64,000 nucleotides of DNA from contig JARKIF010000005.1 of NCBI GenBank assembly GCA_029378245.1, forward strand, positions 2,666,001 through 2,730,000, given 5' to 3'. The DNA is from Roridomyces roridus (Eukaryota; Basidiomycota; Agaricomycetes; Agaricales; Mycenaceae). Within the stretch, counting starts at the first letter, position 1; every line of letters starts with the position of its first letter. Under the pieces are notes generated by a model that was given only the letters and a program-made list of their open reading frames with translations, was not told the origin of the DNA and searched no databases. The position numbers were made by a program, and so were the translations under genes. Of this stretch, positions 44,239 through 54,302 are shown in pieces.

Positions 44239-45503
44239 CCGTGTTCTCAATCCACCATCTGCCTCCCGAAGTCTTGGGAACTGTGTTCGAGTGGTGCAGC
44301 GTCCAGCTCTTTCACCGACCCGACCCGACCGTTGCACCGTTATTGCTGACGCGTATCTCACGGCATTGGCGCAACGTCGCCCTCTCCACGCCCTCTCTAT
44401 GGTCTTCCCTCAGTCTTGACTTGAACCCTCCAAACAAACGCTTGCCGCTCCTTCAAACCTGGCTGGCCCGCTCGGCGTGCATCCCACTCGATCTGGACTT
44501 GGGATACTACGACCGTGCGGCGGACGCCCAGATTGACGCGTTGCTCGAGATTCTGCGTCCACACGCCCACCAGCTCAGATCGTTGGGCATCTTTTTCCAC
44601 TCGCGGGGTATAATCCAAATCGCCCGATGGTCCCTCCCTCGGTTGCAGTGCGTGGACTTTGGTTGGGTCGTTGGCACGGAACCGACTGGGGCTGAGGTTA
44701 TGCCGCTCTTCCTTAACGCCCCGGCGCTCAGGGAATTGCACGCCAACGGAGACGATATCTATCCACTACTCGCCGCGCCCCTTTTCCCATGGGCACAATT
44801 GACGTCCTTGGAATGTACGGCGTACAGCGTCTATGCATCTTTGGAGGTTTTGCGGCTCGCAACGTCACTCGAACATTGCGTGCTCTCTGGCCAGCGGCAT
44901 TTGTCTACTACGCTTCCCATCGCGGAGGTCCTGCTACGACCCAACCTCCGATCGCTGGACATGTTGGGCAGCTGGGACGGCGTCGAGTTGCTCAGTCGGG
45001 TGTCGCTGCCTGGACTGCAAGAATTGCAATTCACAGCAGGCCCGGACGCCCAGCTGACCTCGATAAAATGCCATTCGATACGCAAGCTACAATTGACCTT
45101 CCACGGCCCAGACGATGCGCAGTTGATGCAATACCTCCGCTCCCTCACCTCGTTGGTCGACCTCCAAGTCAACGGCCTGAATAAACCCCTCCTACTCGCC
45201 CTCTTCTCAGCCCTCGAGACGGACGAGAACCTCCTTCCCCGACTGCAGACGCTCTACGTCGAATTCAACCAGTCGGATCGTGGGTTGTATCCCTCCATCA
45301 TCAAGATGCTCGTCCGGGGAAAGAGCTTCCGGCCACTCAAGGCTGCGACGTTCGAGTTTCTGTTTGCGGTTGCGACGCCTGGACAACGAGGTCAGGCTGC
45401 TATTGCTGCGTTGAGGGAGGAGGGCGTGGATGTACGGTTCTTGGCTGCTAATGTGCGCGGCAAGAGTGCTTGGAGTAAAAGCATTGTTCTAGTCAGTACA
45501 TAG
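44235..45503 (+). CDS. F-box protein, family B-like (tandem copy 2)
   Basis: A single exon of 422 codons. The F-box is at residues about 6-55 (LPPEVLGTVFEWC...ISRHWRNVALSTPSLWSSL), followed by leucine-rich repeats and the shared C-terminal phrase AAIAALREEGVDVRF. It begins on the ATGA overlap with copy 1. An in-frame later Met is not available close by, and the start gives the conserved spacing to the F-box. It is likely an SCF adaptor with unknown substrate. Confidence 0.8.
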   Translation: MTVFSIHHLPPEVLGTVFEWCSVQLFHRPDPTVAPLLLTRISRHWRNVALSTPSLWSSLSLDLNPPNKRLPLLQTWLARSACIPLDLDLGYYDRAADAQIDALLEILRPHAHQLRSLGIFFHSRGIIQIARWSLPRLQCVDFGWVVGTEPTGAEVMPLFLNAPALRELHANGDDIYPLLAAPLFPWAQLTSLECTAYSVYASLEVLRLATSLEHCVLSGQRHLSTTLPIAEVLLRPNLRSLDMLGSWDGVELLSRVSLPGLQELQFTAGPDAQLTSIKCHSIRKLQLTFHGPDDAQLMQYLRSLTSLVDLQVNGLNKPLLLALFSALETDENLLPRLQTLYVEFNQSDRGLYPSIIKMLVRGKSFRPLKAATFEFLFAVATPGQRGQAAIAALREEGVDVRFLAANVRGKSAWSKSIVLVST

Positions 45504-45675
45504 TTGAAATGAACGTGGTATCAATGGACGGGGATTGCGGAGATCAGACTCTTTCAAAGAGCACTCCCGACGCGATTCGCGACTTGAGGTTGTGTCGGAG
45601 TGTATGCGGAACACCATCTTACTCTTATCCCTGATGTGGTCTCCTGTAATCCTCTAATCCTTGGAACCGCTCGAC

Positions 45676-47036
45676 ATGAAGCGCGCGTTGGCGGCGCGCA
45701 GTGGCTGGCTCGGCCTGCCCTTGTCTCTTCCCTCTCGTCCAACTCTGTCGGGCACCCTCGGCCAATTGACGCGGCGCTTGAATCACGCTAATATTCGATA
45801 TAAGAATTCGACAGCTTTCTCTCCATTAACCACCATGATGCAGGTTTCTGCCCTCCAGTGCGTCTTGCCCACTACACAATCGCAGTTGCAGTCCCAGCTA
45901 ACTTGTGCCATGACAGACCCGACTTTGGTGTCAACGAAAGCCTGTTCCCCGCGCTGCCCCAGATCATCAGCGAGGACATTCGCTTGCGCGTCTTCACCCA
46001 TCGATCGTATTTCGGACGTCCCACGAACGTCTTTGAGGACACTCTCAGCGATCCCAGCCCGGACAACGAAAAGTGGGCGTCGTAGTCGACTCTAAATGCT
46101 AACTTGACCTTGTGTGCAGGTACGAGCATCTAGGCGACTCGGTGCTCCAGCTCGTCGTTACCAACTTGCTGATGGAGATGTATCCCGGTTTGCGGGTGGG
46201 CCCGTCGACGGTAAGTCGCCCTCTATCTACTTATCTATCTCTAAGCGATCGAACAGAAAGTACGCGCGATGGTGGTGGGCAATATTACACTCGCGGATAT
46301 GTGTGTTCGATAATCTGCTATCGCTATTCAAAGCTCATACGAATTAGATCGCGCAAGTACATGCTCCCGGAACAGCTCAGGCTGCATCCAGCACAGACGG
46401 TGACGCTCCGTGCGTCTGTGAACGTCCAAGGTTCGCGACTAATTAAATTACTGAGCACCTACTTAACCTGCATTCAGCCGACGTCCTGGAGGTGAGCTGC
46501 CCTACCATCGTCCCAAACGTAGCTAAAGACACAAGTAGTCCTTCATCGGTGGGTTGTACACCGATCAAGGCTTGGAAGCCGTCAAAGCCTGGCTCGTCCC
46601 ACTCTTCCGCCCGTACGCCCAAACAGCGTACGCCATCGTGCGCGCCCAGCACGGGCTGCCTCCCGTCGTCTCCACCGATGTCCCTACCATTTCTCACGAC
46701 CCCACCTCCCCGACATCATCCGTAGGAAGCGAGGGCAGCAACAACAACAACAACAACCCAGGCACCGCAGGCCACCTCGCGCTGTTCAACCAGCACCTTC
46801 AAAAGGGCTCGCAGCGCGTCGAGTGGCTGTATTCGGACCAGCACCCTACCAATGGGTCCGGGTCCTCTGATTCTCCCACTGATGCATTCGGCGCGGGGAG
46901 CAAGACCACGCCGGTGTGGGCTGTGCAAGTACTCGTTGACGGAGAGGAGTATGGGCGTGGGCGCGGGAACACGAAGAAGGCTGCGAGGAATGAGGCGGCC
47001 AAGCAGGGACTCGTGAGGTTGGGTCTGCAGGTCTAG
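45676..47036 (+). CDS. Ribonuclease III with C-terminal dsRNA-binding domain
   Basis: The RNase III domain runs from FTHRSYFG through the signature YEHLGDSVLQLVVTNLL (catalytic Glu and Asp present) to ADVLESFIGGLYTDQG (second acidic pair). The ADVLE part is encoded by a 14-nt microexon at 46478-46491. An Asn-rich spacer leads to a dsRBD (VWAVQVLVDGEEYGRGRGNTKKAARNEAAKQGL). All four acidic residues of the active site appear present, so it should cleave dsRNA. It could be the Rnt1-like nuclear enzyme or the mitochondrial RNase III/MRPL3-like protein. The Arg-rich, acid-free N-terminus (MKRALAARSGWLGLPLSL...) favours a mitochondrial one. The join between that leader and the catalytic part near 45850-45900 is not resolved. 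Confidence 0.8.
46478..46491 (+). other. 14-nt microexon of the RNase III gene
   Basis: Flanked by CATTCAG before and GTGAGC after. It completes GCC GAC GTC CTG GAG, the second catalytic motif (D-x-x-E). Skipping it would both remove an active-site glutamate and shift the frame. Confidence 0.8.
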
Positions 47037-47622
47037 TGCGGCGGCGGCCGGCAGCTGTTCGGCATGGCTTCTACACACTTGCGCTGGTTGGAAGCGTTTT
47101 CTTCCGCTCAGCGTTGGTGTGTAGAGGTCGTGGGTGGAGCGTCAAGTGCCGATTGTACGCGTACGATGTATGTTTTTGTAAGCCTGTTTTCTCTGTATGT
47201 CTGTACTACCGTGTAACGTGTTTTGAATTCAACTGCTTTGGAGTCTAGCCATTTTTCCGTGTTTGAATCCAAGTGCTTTGGACCCAGAGGCACGGCTAGA
47301 CCCAGGTCATGAGGGGCTGACCGGCCAGTTCGGAGAAGAGGTCATGAAGAGCACGTCAAAGGGCCGAACCGCACACACACAAATCATCATATCCAATTAG
47401 ATTGTGAAATTACTCAGGGCTAAAGAAGGTCTACTACATCCCAATACTACATGGCACTTCTATTTCCCATGCGCGACGTATGTACGGGTGAGGTAGACAT
47501 GAGCGTGGTGTTGGTGGGTGGGGTGTGTGGGCGGGTTTAACGGCTATCCATGGGAGGGAGGGGAAGAGGGGGTAAATAAATTGTAAGTGAATGCAGGGTG
47601 GGGCGGCGAGGGCGGGAGGGGC
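47037..47622. other. Intergenic region between RNase III and cytochrome b5
   Basis: 3' flanks of two convergent genes. A pair of imperfect ~24-bp repeats (TTTGAATTCAACTGCTTTGGA / TTTGAATCCAAGTGCTTTGGA) lies at about 47220-47285. The rest shows G-rich tracts around 47500-47615. No gene. Confidence 0.5.
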
Positions 47623-48310
47623 TCACAACGAGCCCGTCGTGAAGTAGCGGTAGGCAAACCACGCGCCGAGGAGACCCAGGGGAGCGTAGTACATCACGCT
47701 AGTAGAGTAGAGGGTCAGTAATGGTAAGGTGGGCGACGGCGAAGACGTACTTGGAGGTCTGTTGGGCGGCGGCAGCAACACGGGCGGCCTGGGCGGCTTG
47801 GGCACCAGTCTTGAGCGTCAGATCCTGTAGAGAGGGAGGGATTAGGCACTGGACTTGGGTAACCGAATCGCTGCGACGTACGCTGCCCTTCTCGAACTCT
47901 CCGACCAACATCCCAGGGAGAAGTTCACGCGCCTCATCCGAGTGTCCGACGTCCTCGAAAGCCTCAGTAGCGTCTTGGCCTGTATAGGGCGCGCTCAACC
48001 GGGTGCTTTTCCGAGAAAAGTGGTGAAAAAAAACGTACAAGCCTCGGCGAGGATGACTTCGTCGCCTCCTGGGTGCTACAGACAGTCGGTTAGACACCGC
48101 AGAGAGGCCTCACTCGAAAGCACTGCTCACCTCGTCCAGGAATTTGGTGACATCGTAGACTGGGCGGGGTCGGTCGGGTCAGACAAAACAGGGGACTGTG
48201 ATTGGACGAGAGACGGCGGGCGCACCCTTTTGGTGGATAAGGACGTAGAGCTTGTCCTTGGTGTTGTTGGCGCGCAGCTCCTCCAGGGTGACGATCTTGG
48301 TCTCTGACAT
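47623..48310 (-). CDS. CYB5: Cytochrome b5, ER tail-anchored (module copy 1, intact)
   Basis: Six short exons give [81 protein letters not shown], a Gln/Ala linker, and the C-terminal anchor [24 protein letters not shown]. The two heme-ligand histidines are in HPGG and GHS. It donates electrons to fatty-acid desaturases, sterol enzymes and P450s on the ER surface. At the exon join before QDAT the usual Gly is read as Cys (T|GC). This is the most conserved of the three copies. Confidence 0.93.
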
Positions 48311-48599
48311 TTTAGCGAGCACGGGAGAACAAGTGTCAGGTAAGGGAGAGGATTTGGAGAAGGACAAGTGCAAAGAGGAAACCACGTCGACTTTCTTTGG
48401 ACTTTGATAGCCATTTTTCCCACGGAATAATCGTCCGACGGCCGCACCCGCCGCAGATTCGTACAAGTTCTGACAGTACAGCAAGATACAGTACCAGACA
48501 AGAAGATGAAATTAGAACTACACGAAAAGCCATTGACAAGGTTAAGAACTGAGAACAGCTGTCACAAGTAGATGTAACGAAGGCGTGTTCCGAGGTCAG

Positions 48600-48860
48600 G
48601 TCTGAGCGAGTGGAAAGCGTCCGACGAGGGGCAAAGAACGGAAGAAAAAGCTTGATATTCTCGGGGTCGACCAGGAAAAGCTGAAAAGTGTCCGACGTCC
48701 GTGCATACTGCTGGCCGTCTGCAGATAAACGAATGAAAAGACGACGCTGAGCGGTCCAAGAATATCCTCTTGCACCAGCATCTCCACGAGGAGATATACA
48801 GCCCGCGGTCCGAGATGCACTTCAAGTTGGAGAAACGTCTCCAGTTGGACCCAGACAATG
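48600..48860 (-). pseudogene. F-box family B relic (C-terminal fragment)
   Basis: Minus-strand frames still read pieces such as LEMHLGPRAVYLLVEMLVQEDILGPLSVVFSF, aligning with the LHFEC...GLYPSLVKMLVQAKTLRPLSTVSFHF segment of the intact gene at 35.6 kb. No F-box end remains. It marks the upstream partner of cytochrome b5 copy 1 in a repeated module. Confidence 0.6.
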
Positions 48861-48889
48861 GAAAGTCAAGATACTCGGGAACTAGGGGC

Positions 48890-49390
48890 TCACAGAGCGC
48901 CCGTCGTGAAATATCGGTAGGCCAACCACGCTCCGAGGAGGCCCAAGGGGGCGTAATAGTAAATCACGCTGGTTTTATAATGGTCAGTAAATGCATAGGT
49001 CCGGAGAGACCGACGGCGACTCACTTGGAGGTCTGTTGGCCCCGCTCGAATCCGCCAACGAACATTCCGGGGAGGAATGCACGCGCTTCCTCCGAGTGGC
49101 CGTGGTGCTCGAACGCCTCGGTGAACGGGCAGCTTTCCCGAGAAAAAATGGAAACGCACCAGCCTCGGCGAGGATGACGGTGCTACAGACAGATAGTCGT
49201 TAGAGAGCGCAGAGGGGTGTATTCGCCAGGCAGCTCACCTCGTCCAGGAACTCGGTCACATCGTACACTGATCTTCTGGTCAGAAAAAAAGCAGGGATTG
49301 ACAACGCTGGGCGCACCGCCTTGGTGGATGAGGACGTAGAGCCTATCCTTGGCGCAGCTCCTCCAAGGTGACGAGCCTGGCTTGTGCCAT
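48890..49390 (-). pseudogene. Cytochrome b5 pseudogene (module copy 2)
   Basis: It clearly derives from the same gene: MAQARLVTLEELR, VYDVTEFLDE, TEAFEHHGHSEEARAFLPGMFVGGFERG and [25 protein letters not shown]. It is broken in several ways. A deletion after LEELR creates an in-frame TAG. The heme-binding HPGGDE segment is deleted. The acceptor and the GQDA codons before TEAF are gone, and the linker exon with its intron is missing. It cannot make a holo-cytochrome. Confidence 0.85.
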
Positions 49391-49914
49391 TCTGTGAGCG
49401 GGAAAGGAGGAACAGGAAGGAATTATTATAGGGGTCCTCAATTCTAAAAGATCGATTGAGCGCGACAATTGCCATGTCGGACAGCACACCCACTGCAGGT
49501 TTGTATACAGACAAGATGAGATGAAATTAGTAGAACTACAGGTACATGTATGCCCGGTTTAGTACTCGAATAGCCATCGACAAGAACTGAAAAAAAAAAC
49601 AGTTGACGATTCAAGCGTGGACCAGACTCGGTCATTCTGCCACATCACAAGTAGAGGTAACGAAGGCACTAAAGGCCGTGTTCCTAGGCATGAGCGAGTG
49701 GGGAGGTATCGGACGGGAGAAGAAGAAATGGTGGATGAAAAAGCTTTGACATTGTCGTGGTGGTCGGGAACGAGGGGCTGACATGCAAAAAAAGGTCTTA
49801 AATAGGCAAGGTGTACAAACAACACAAAGCACAAATGCCGTACCCCAACCGGGCCTGGCCTCCTGCAAACCGAGCCATGAAACGTATGTCCATGCCGTCT
49901 ATTTCCTCGAAATC
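49391..49914. other. Spacer between module copies, no gene seen
   Basis: Contains short A tracts (around 49591) and no conserved frame. It represents the upstream side of the cytochrome b5 pseudogene and the 3' side of the F-box relic. Confidence 0.4.
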
Positions 49915-50797
49915 AAAAGACACGACAGTGAGACCACCACCAGCAGTCTGAGGAATAAAGCCCTCGGTCTGAGGTGCACTTGAGTTTTGGGAGAAAAGTC
50001 CAGTACTTCCAAAGAGAATAAAGAGAGAAAATTACTGGGGGTACATCAACGGCTACACCATACAACTTGAGCTCCAGGATGCGGATTGAAGGACATCGTG
50101 ATATGGGGAGCCTGGCCGCATTCAAGGCTGGTAAAGAATCCGTGAATCGTTCCAACCGCCTTTCAAAGACAACGATTGGAGGTTGGAAAGTGGAGAGATA
50201 TTCGCTACAGGCCCTTGGGCTGTCGCGAGGCGCACCAACGAGAGCCTAGAGCGCAACGTTGGAGTCGAAAGAATTGTAAACAATCATACATGCTGTAGTC
50301 TGAGCATCTGAACGATGTCAACTGGTCCAGGGAAACCAATTTTGAGCGAGCAGCGCGGACAGCGCGTTGAGACTTCGCTGAGCTAGGGTGTGAACGCAAA
50401 GCGTGGCTAGTTTTGGGAATTCTGCCTCGTCGCTGTCGGTCCAGCCTTAGTCCAAATAGCGCAGTTTGGGAGTGCCGAATGTCCCAGGCGAATGAGGTCC
50501 GAGCACTGCGAACGAAGGTGCAGCTATTCGAACTCGTGTGCATAGCGCTTCAGTTGGCTTGAAGGGTTTCTCCGGGTAAATTGTACGCCAGTTTGAGGAA
50601 AAGAGGCCGGGAACCAGAGCGTTCAGCCACGCTTTTATAGAAGCACTCTCTACGCCAAAAGAAAGGGAACACGATAACGCGGGCGCGGAAACTCGAGCCA
50701 GTAACAATGACGCTGCGGCTGCTGAGGGGATAAGAGGTTCCGAATTTGACGGAAAGAACCAGTCGAAGACGAGTGCGGATGCCAGGACGTCGACATG
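49915..50797 (-). pseudogene. F-box family B pseudogene (module copy 2)
   Basis: It begins with the conserved TTGAACCACC-ATGTCGACG but has lost the codons for most of the F-box first helix. Fragments in shifting frames follow: ALVFDWF, ARVSAPALSCSLSFGVES, SPGTFGTPKLRYLD, LRSLQSLSL-like, and near 50100 SRCPSIRILELKLYGVAVDVPPVI. It has multiple deletions and stops. Confidence 0.8.
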
Positions 50798-51179
50798 GTG
50801 GTTCAAGAGCAACAATTGATCGATCAAAACTGACTTGCTTCCTTTCTCGACCTCTTGCTCACAGCGACAAAATACACGCCCTCTCGGGCTCTTCGCGTGT
50901 ACTTGCGTCTTCTTAGTCAAGATTTTGGAGCTGCATCTACCGTCGTTCCCGCTGGTATAATATCTATCTCGCCATCTACTATCGGTTTCTGGCTCTACAA
51001 GCGTCTGTCGCCAAAAGAACGTGCGCCGCCGTCAACTACATCGCCGTGGAGCCGAATCCCATCTTTCCGGTCACCCATCCAGCTCCGACTTCTCATCAAG
51101 GGTCCTCTGTTGTATTCGGTGTACTTCGTAACTCGCACGACTTCCATCTCAGCTCTCTCACCTTCAGGGCATGTAGGGC
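50798..51179. other. Promoter-like flank of the F-box relic
   Basis: The first 80 bp resemble the region upstream of the 7.4 kb F-box gene (CTGACTTG...CCTCTTGCTC), an old family B promoter. The remainder shows no gene. Confidence 0.4.
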
Positions 51180-51855
51180 TCATAAAGAGCCCGTCGTAAG
51201 GTAGCGGTAAGCCAACCACGCTCCGATGAGACCCAGTGGGGCGAAGTACACCACGCTGGTTTTAGATGGTTGGTCAATCGTGATAAGATATAGGTCGCGA
51301 TCGGGACGGCGACTTACTTGGAGCTCTGTTGGGCGGCGGCGGCGACAGGTGGGGCCTGAGAGGCTGGGGTTGCGGCGGCGGCGGCGGCTGGTTCACCAGT
51401 CTGAAGCGTCAGGATATCAGCCCATTTGCTTGGCTACAGATCGGCGGTGGGACGTACGCTCTCCAACGCGCCAACCAGCATCCCGGGGAGGAGTGCAAGC
51501 GCCTCACCCGAGTGGCCTACATCCTCGAACGCCTCGGTGGCATCTTTGCCTGCACAGAGCGCTCAACGGGGAGTTTCCCCCTGGCAAATGGGAACGTACC
51601 AGCCTCGGCGAGAATGACCTCTTCGCCTCCCGGGTGCTACACAGATAGTCATTAGAGAACGCACAGGGGTGTATTCGACCAGCACAGCTCACCTCGTTCG
51701 AGAATGCAGTGACATCGTAGACTGTAATCGTCCGGTCAGACAGAATAGGGGACTGATCGGATGATGCTGGGCGCACCATTTCGGTGGAGAAGGACGAAGG
51801 CCTTCTCCTTGGTGTTGTTGGCGCGCAGCTCCTGAAGGGTGACGATCCTTGCCAT
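51180..51855 (-). CDS. Cytochrome b5, ER tail-anchored (module copy 3, intact)
   Basis: All exons splice in frame: [79 protein letters not shown], an Ala/Pro linker, and VVYFAPLGLIGAWLAYRYLTTGSL. Both heme histidines are kept. Compared with copy 1, the acceptor before the linker has moved to GCTTCAG and the linker is a longer Ala run. It is a functional-looking divergent paralogue of copy 1 and may serve a particular electron acceptor. Confidence 0.88.
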
Positions 51856-52026
51856 TTTACGAGCACGGCAGAAGTGTACGGAAGGAAGAGAGAAAGATCG
51901 TCCAGAGCCTTTAAATAATGGTTCCATTTTTCTCATGTAAAAATCGTGACGTCGCCTGACCCACCGCAGATTTATACACAGAGATAACGCTAGCAATGCT
52001 GCTACCCATCGAACTCTGGTATAGAA

Positions 52027-53826
52027 TCAGCTCAGACGTATATCCATACCATCCCTTCTCAGCGCAGCGATGGCCGATTCATGTTGCTCTTCCAACACGT
52101 CGACTGATTGCGTGAAATGGAAGGACGCGTTGCTGAGCGGTCGAAGGGTTTTAGCTTGCACCAGCATCTTCACGAGGGAGGGATATAGCCCTGATTCCGA
52201 GGTGCATTCGAAGTGAAGCGTCTCGAGTCTCGGGAGAAAAGTCCAGTCGTTCTCCAATGCTTCCAAAACCGCCACCAGTATGTGTGAGCGAAATCCATGG
52301 CCATGTACTTGCAGCTGGACCAAAGACGATAGAGAGCGAAAATACTCGAGGATTGGGGGTACATCCTCGGGGAGAGCATACAGCCTGAGCTCCAGGATGC
52401 GGATGGAGGGACATCGCGATATGAGAGGAGTCAGCTGTGAGGTGCGGCTCACGCTGAAGCTTAATTCGTGTAGTCCGGGCAGCTGAAGCTGGCACAGAAT
52501 CTGTGTATCGGTCCAACCGCCTTTCAAAGAGAAGGAACGGAGATGGGGAAGTGGGGAGATAGTCGCTATAGGCCGGTGGAAGGCCGCGGGGTGCTCATCG
52601 ACAAGAGCACAATGCTGCAGGGATGGTGCCAATCGAAAGACTTGTAAACAATCGTACAGGTTGTAGTACGAACATCGGAACGTTGTCAACTGGGTCCAGG
52701 GAAACTGCTTTTGAGCAAGCAGCGCGCAAACCGCATATCCCGTGGTATAGAGCTCGCTGAGCTGCGGAGTGCACGTAAAAAGGTCTATGTCTGGCAGTTT
52801 GGTCTCGTTGTCCACCAAGCTGTAGTCCAGACGACGCAGTCTGGGGAGTGCAAATTGTCCGAAGCGAACAAGGTCCGAGGACGGCAATTGAAGGCGTAGC
52901 CATTCAAATCGGTGTGCATGTGGGGATAAAAGCTCGACCACTGGGAGGTGAATTGGCCTTTCCCATGCCCGCCTGGGTGATTCGTATTATCGGAGACTGG
53001 CTAACCGGCCGGCCTAGCTGTCCAGCCACTTGCCTCAAACAAGGCTTTGGAGCAGGAATATTACCCCATAGTGGAAAGGTGGTCGATGTGCTGTCTGAGG
53101 CCGAATTTCGTCCCGATCCATGACGTTGGCAGGTTGCTGTGCCTGTCACAGCCGGGGCGGGCATCCGAAACACGTGTTTTCTTATTTTGGCTCATCGCTT
53201 GCACTGCACCACCTCGTTCTCGACGACGACCGCACCAATTGGCGACTTCTTGTACTCATTATACTCGGCAGACCTCGGGCTATCCCCTGAACATCCGCTG
53301 TCTTTATCTCTCTCCTCCATCCTGCTCAGTTCCACAGGTGGCTGGCTCAGCCGTCTTTCCCATTTTTAGACTCGCCTTGGCAAAATATTTCCCATGTCAC
53401 CGACTCTTGACGGAATCGGGTGGTTTTGGTGTCCTCCGACTCGTCTGAACCCAGGCTACTCCCCAGACCTCTCCAGCTTATTGTTTGTGCCCGTATTCCT
53501 TTACCAATTACTCAAAACACCTAAGGTGGCTGGGAGGTCAGTCACATATAATACGCCAGAGCGAGGGCAAGGGGACAGGAACCAGAGCGTTCCAGCCACG
53601 TTTTTAAGAAAGGCAGTGTTTCCCCAAATTTAGCTACGCGATAAGAAAGAGAAGACCATAACGCGGGCGTGGAGAGCGCAACGCTGCGCCAGTGGCGTGA
53701 GACTCGACCCACCAACAATGGTGCTGTGGCTATTGAGGGGGGCAGAGGTCCCGAATCTGAATGGCCGCACCACTCGGAGATGACTGCAAGGACTTCGGGT
53801 GAAAGAGAGTGTATTGTTGTCGACAT
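52027..53826 (-). pseudogene. F-box family B gene split by a 565-bp insertion
   Basis: The N-terminal part (53826 to 53552) encodes MSTTIHSLSPEVLAVISEWC through SCPLALALAY. The C-terminal part (from about 52980 to 52027) encodes the leucine-rich remainder, nearly identical to the intact gene at 35.6 kb. Between them lies a terminal-inverted-repeat element that adds an in-frame stop directly after ALAYYM. Removing the insertion still leaves small indels around PRRAWE. The downstream half keeps a long open frame beginning MVELLSPHAHRFEWLRL, so a truncated repeat protein without F-box could in principle be made. Confidence 0.85.
52987..53551. mobile_element. MITE-like terminal-inverted-repeat element with TA target duplication
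   Basis: Comparison with the uninterrupted paralogue at 35871-35885 places the insertion exactly. Left flank CGTA, element beginning TTATCGGAGACTGGC. Right end GTCAGTCACATATAA, then TA and CGCCAG. The left end and the reverse complement of the right end match as TTAT-4N-GACTG-(G/A)C, with a second shared block CCAGCCAC-T about 15-20 bases further in. The TA duplication and TIRs are those of Tc1/mariner-type or related DNA transposons. No transposase frame is present, so it is non-autonomous. Confidence 0.8.
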
Positions 53827-54302
53827 GGTGGTTCAAGAGAAAGAAAAGTTGTGCATCAAACTGATCTTGCTCAACCACAATGACACTTCTCGCGAATCCT
53901 TCAAGTCGACCACTGTGCTCTCGACTGGTGGCTCGACACTCGCCTCGATTCCGGGACCAAATCGACGATGACTATGAGTCGGGGGGCGGATAGCCGGGTA
54001 GCTCGGGCGAAGGTAAGACATGCTCTCAAAGGGTGCCTTTTCGACCCAGTGACGCGTTTTCTTCGCCGCTTTTTCAGTCCTAGATGATGAAACCACCTCG
54101 GAATGGCCAACTTAGAAAAAAACGCGCTCGAAAACGCGGTCCGTCAAGCTCTACATGCAAAACTCTATCGTCGACTGTGAAGGAGGCAGAGAACTCAGAC
54201 ATTCACACAGCCCCGCGCGGGGAGGATCGTACTGAGACTTGACTCCGCGGGTCCCCTCTATAAAAGCCAGGCGAGGATGGCCTCGAGTCCTCGCTGCTCG
54301 AC
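53827..54302. other. Duplicated F-box promoter and leader of the small orphan gene
   Basis: Up to about 54175 it is the mirror of 35300-35600. From about 54200 it is the leader of the next gene, with a TATA-like CTATAAAAG at about 54258, some 45 bp before its ATG. Confidence 0.55.
54257..54266 (+). promoter_or_regulatory. TATA-like box upstream of the 54.3 kb gene
   Basis: CTCTATAAAAGC lies about 40-45 bp before the ATG at 54303. Position and sequence fit a TATA element of a strongly or inducibly expressed fungal gene. This is an inference from sequence only. Confidence 0.45.

Larger units (their letters stand above)
52025..54175 (-). repeat. Inverted duplication, right arm
   Basis: Reverse-complement counterpart of about 35300-36840, interrupted by the 565-bp element at 52987-53551. 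The homology extends past the F-box start into the shared upstream flank to about 54175. Confidence 0.85.

Noticed and set aside
52904..53173. Minus-strand frame across the TIR element and F-box junction
   Set aside because: It fuses element sequence to an out-of-frame F-box part. There is no transposase-like content.
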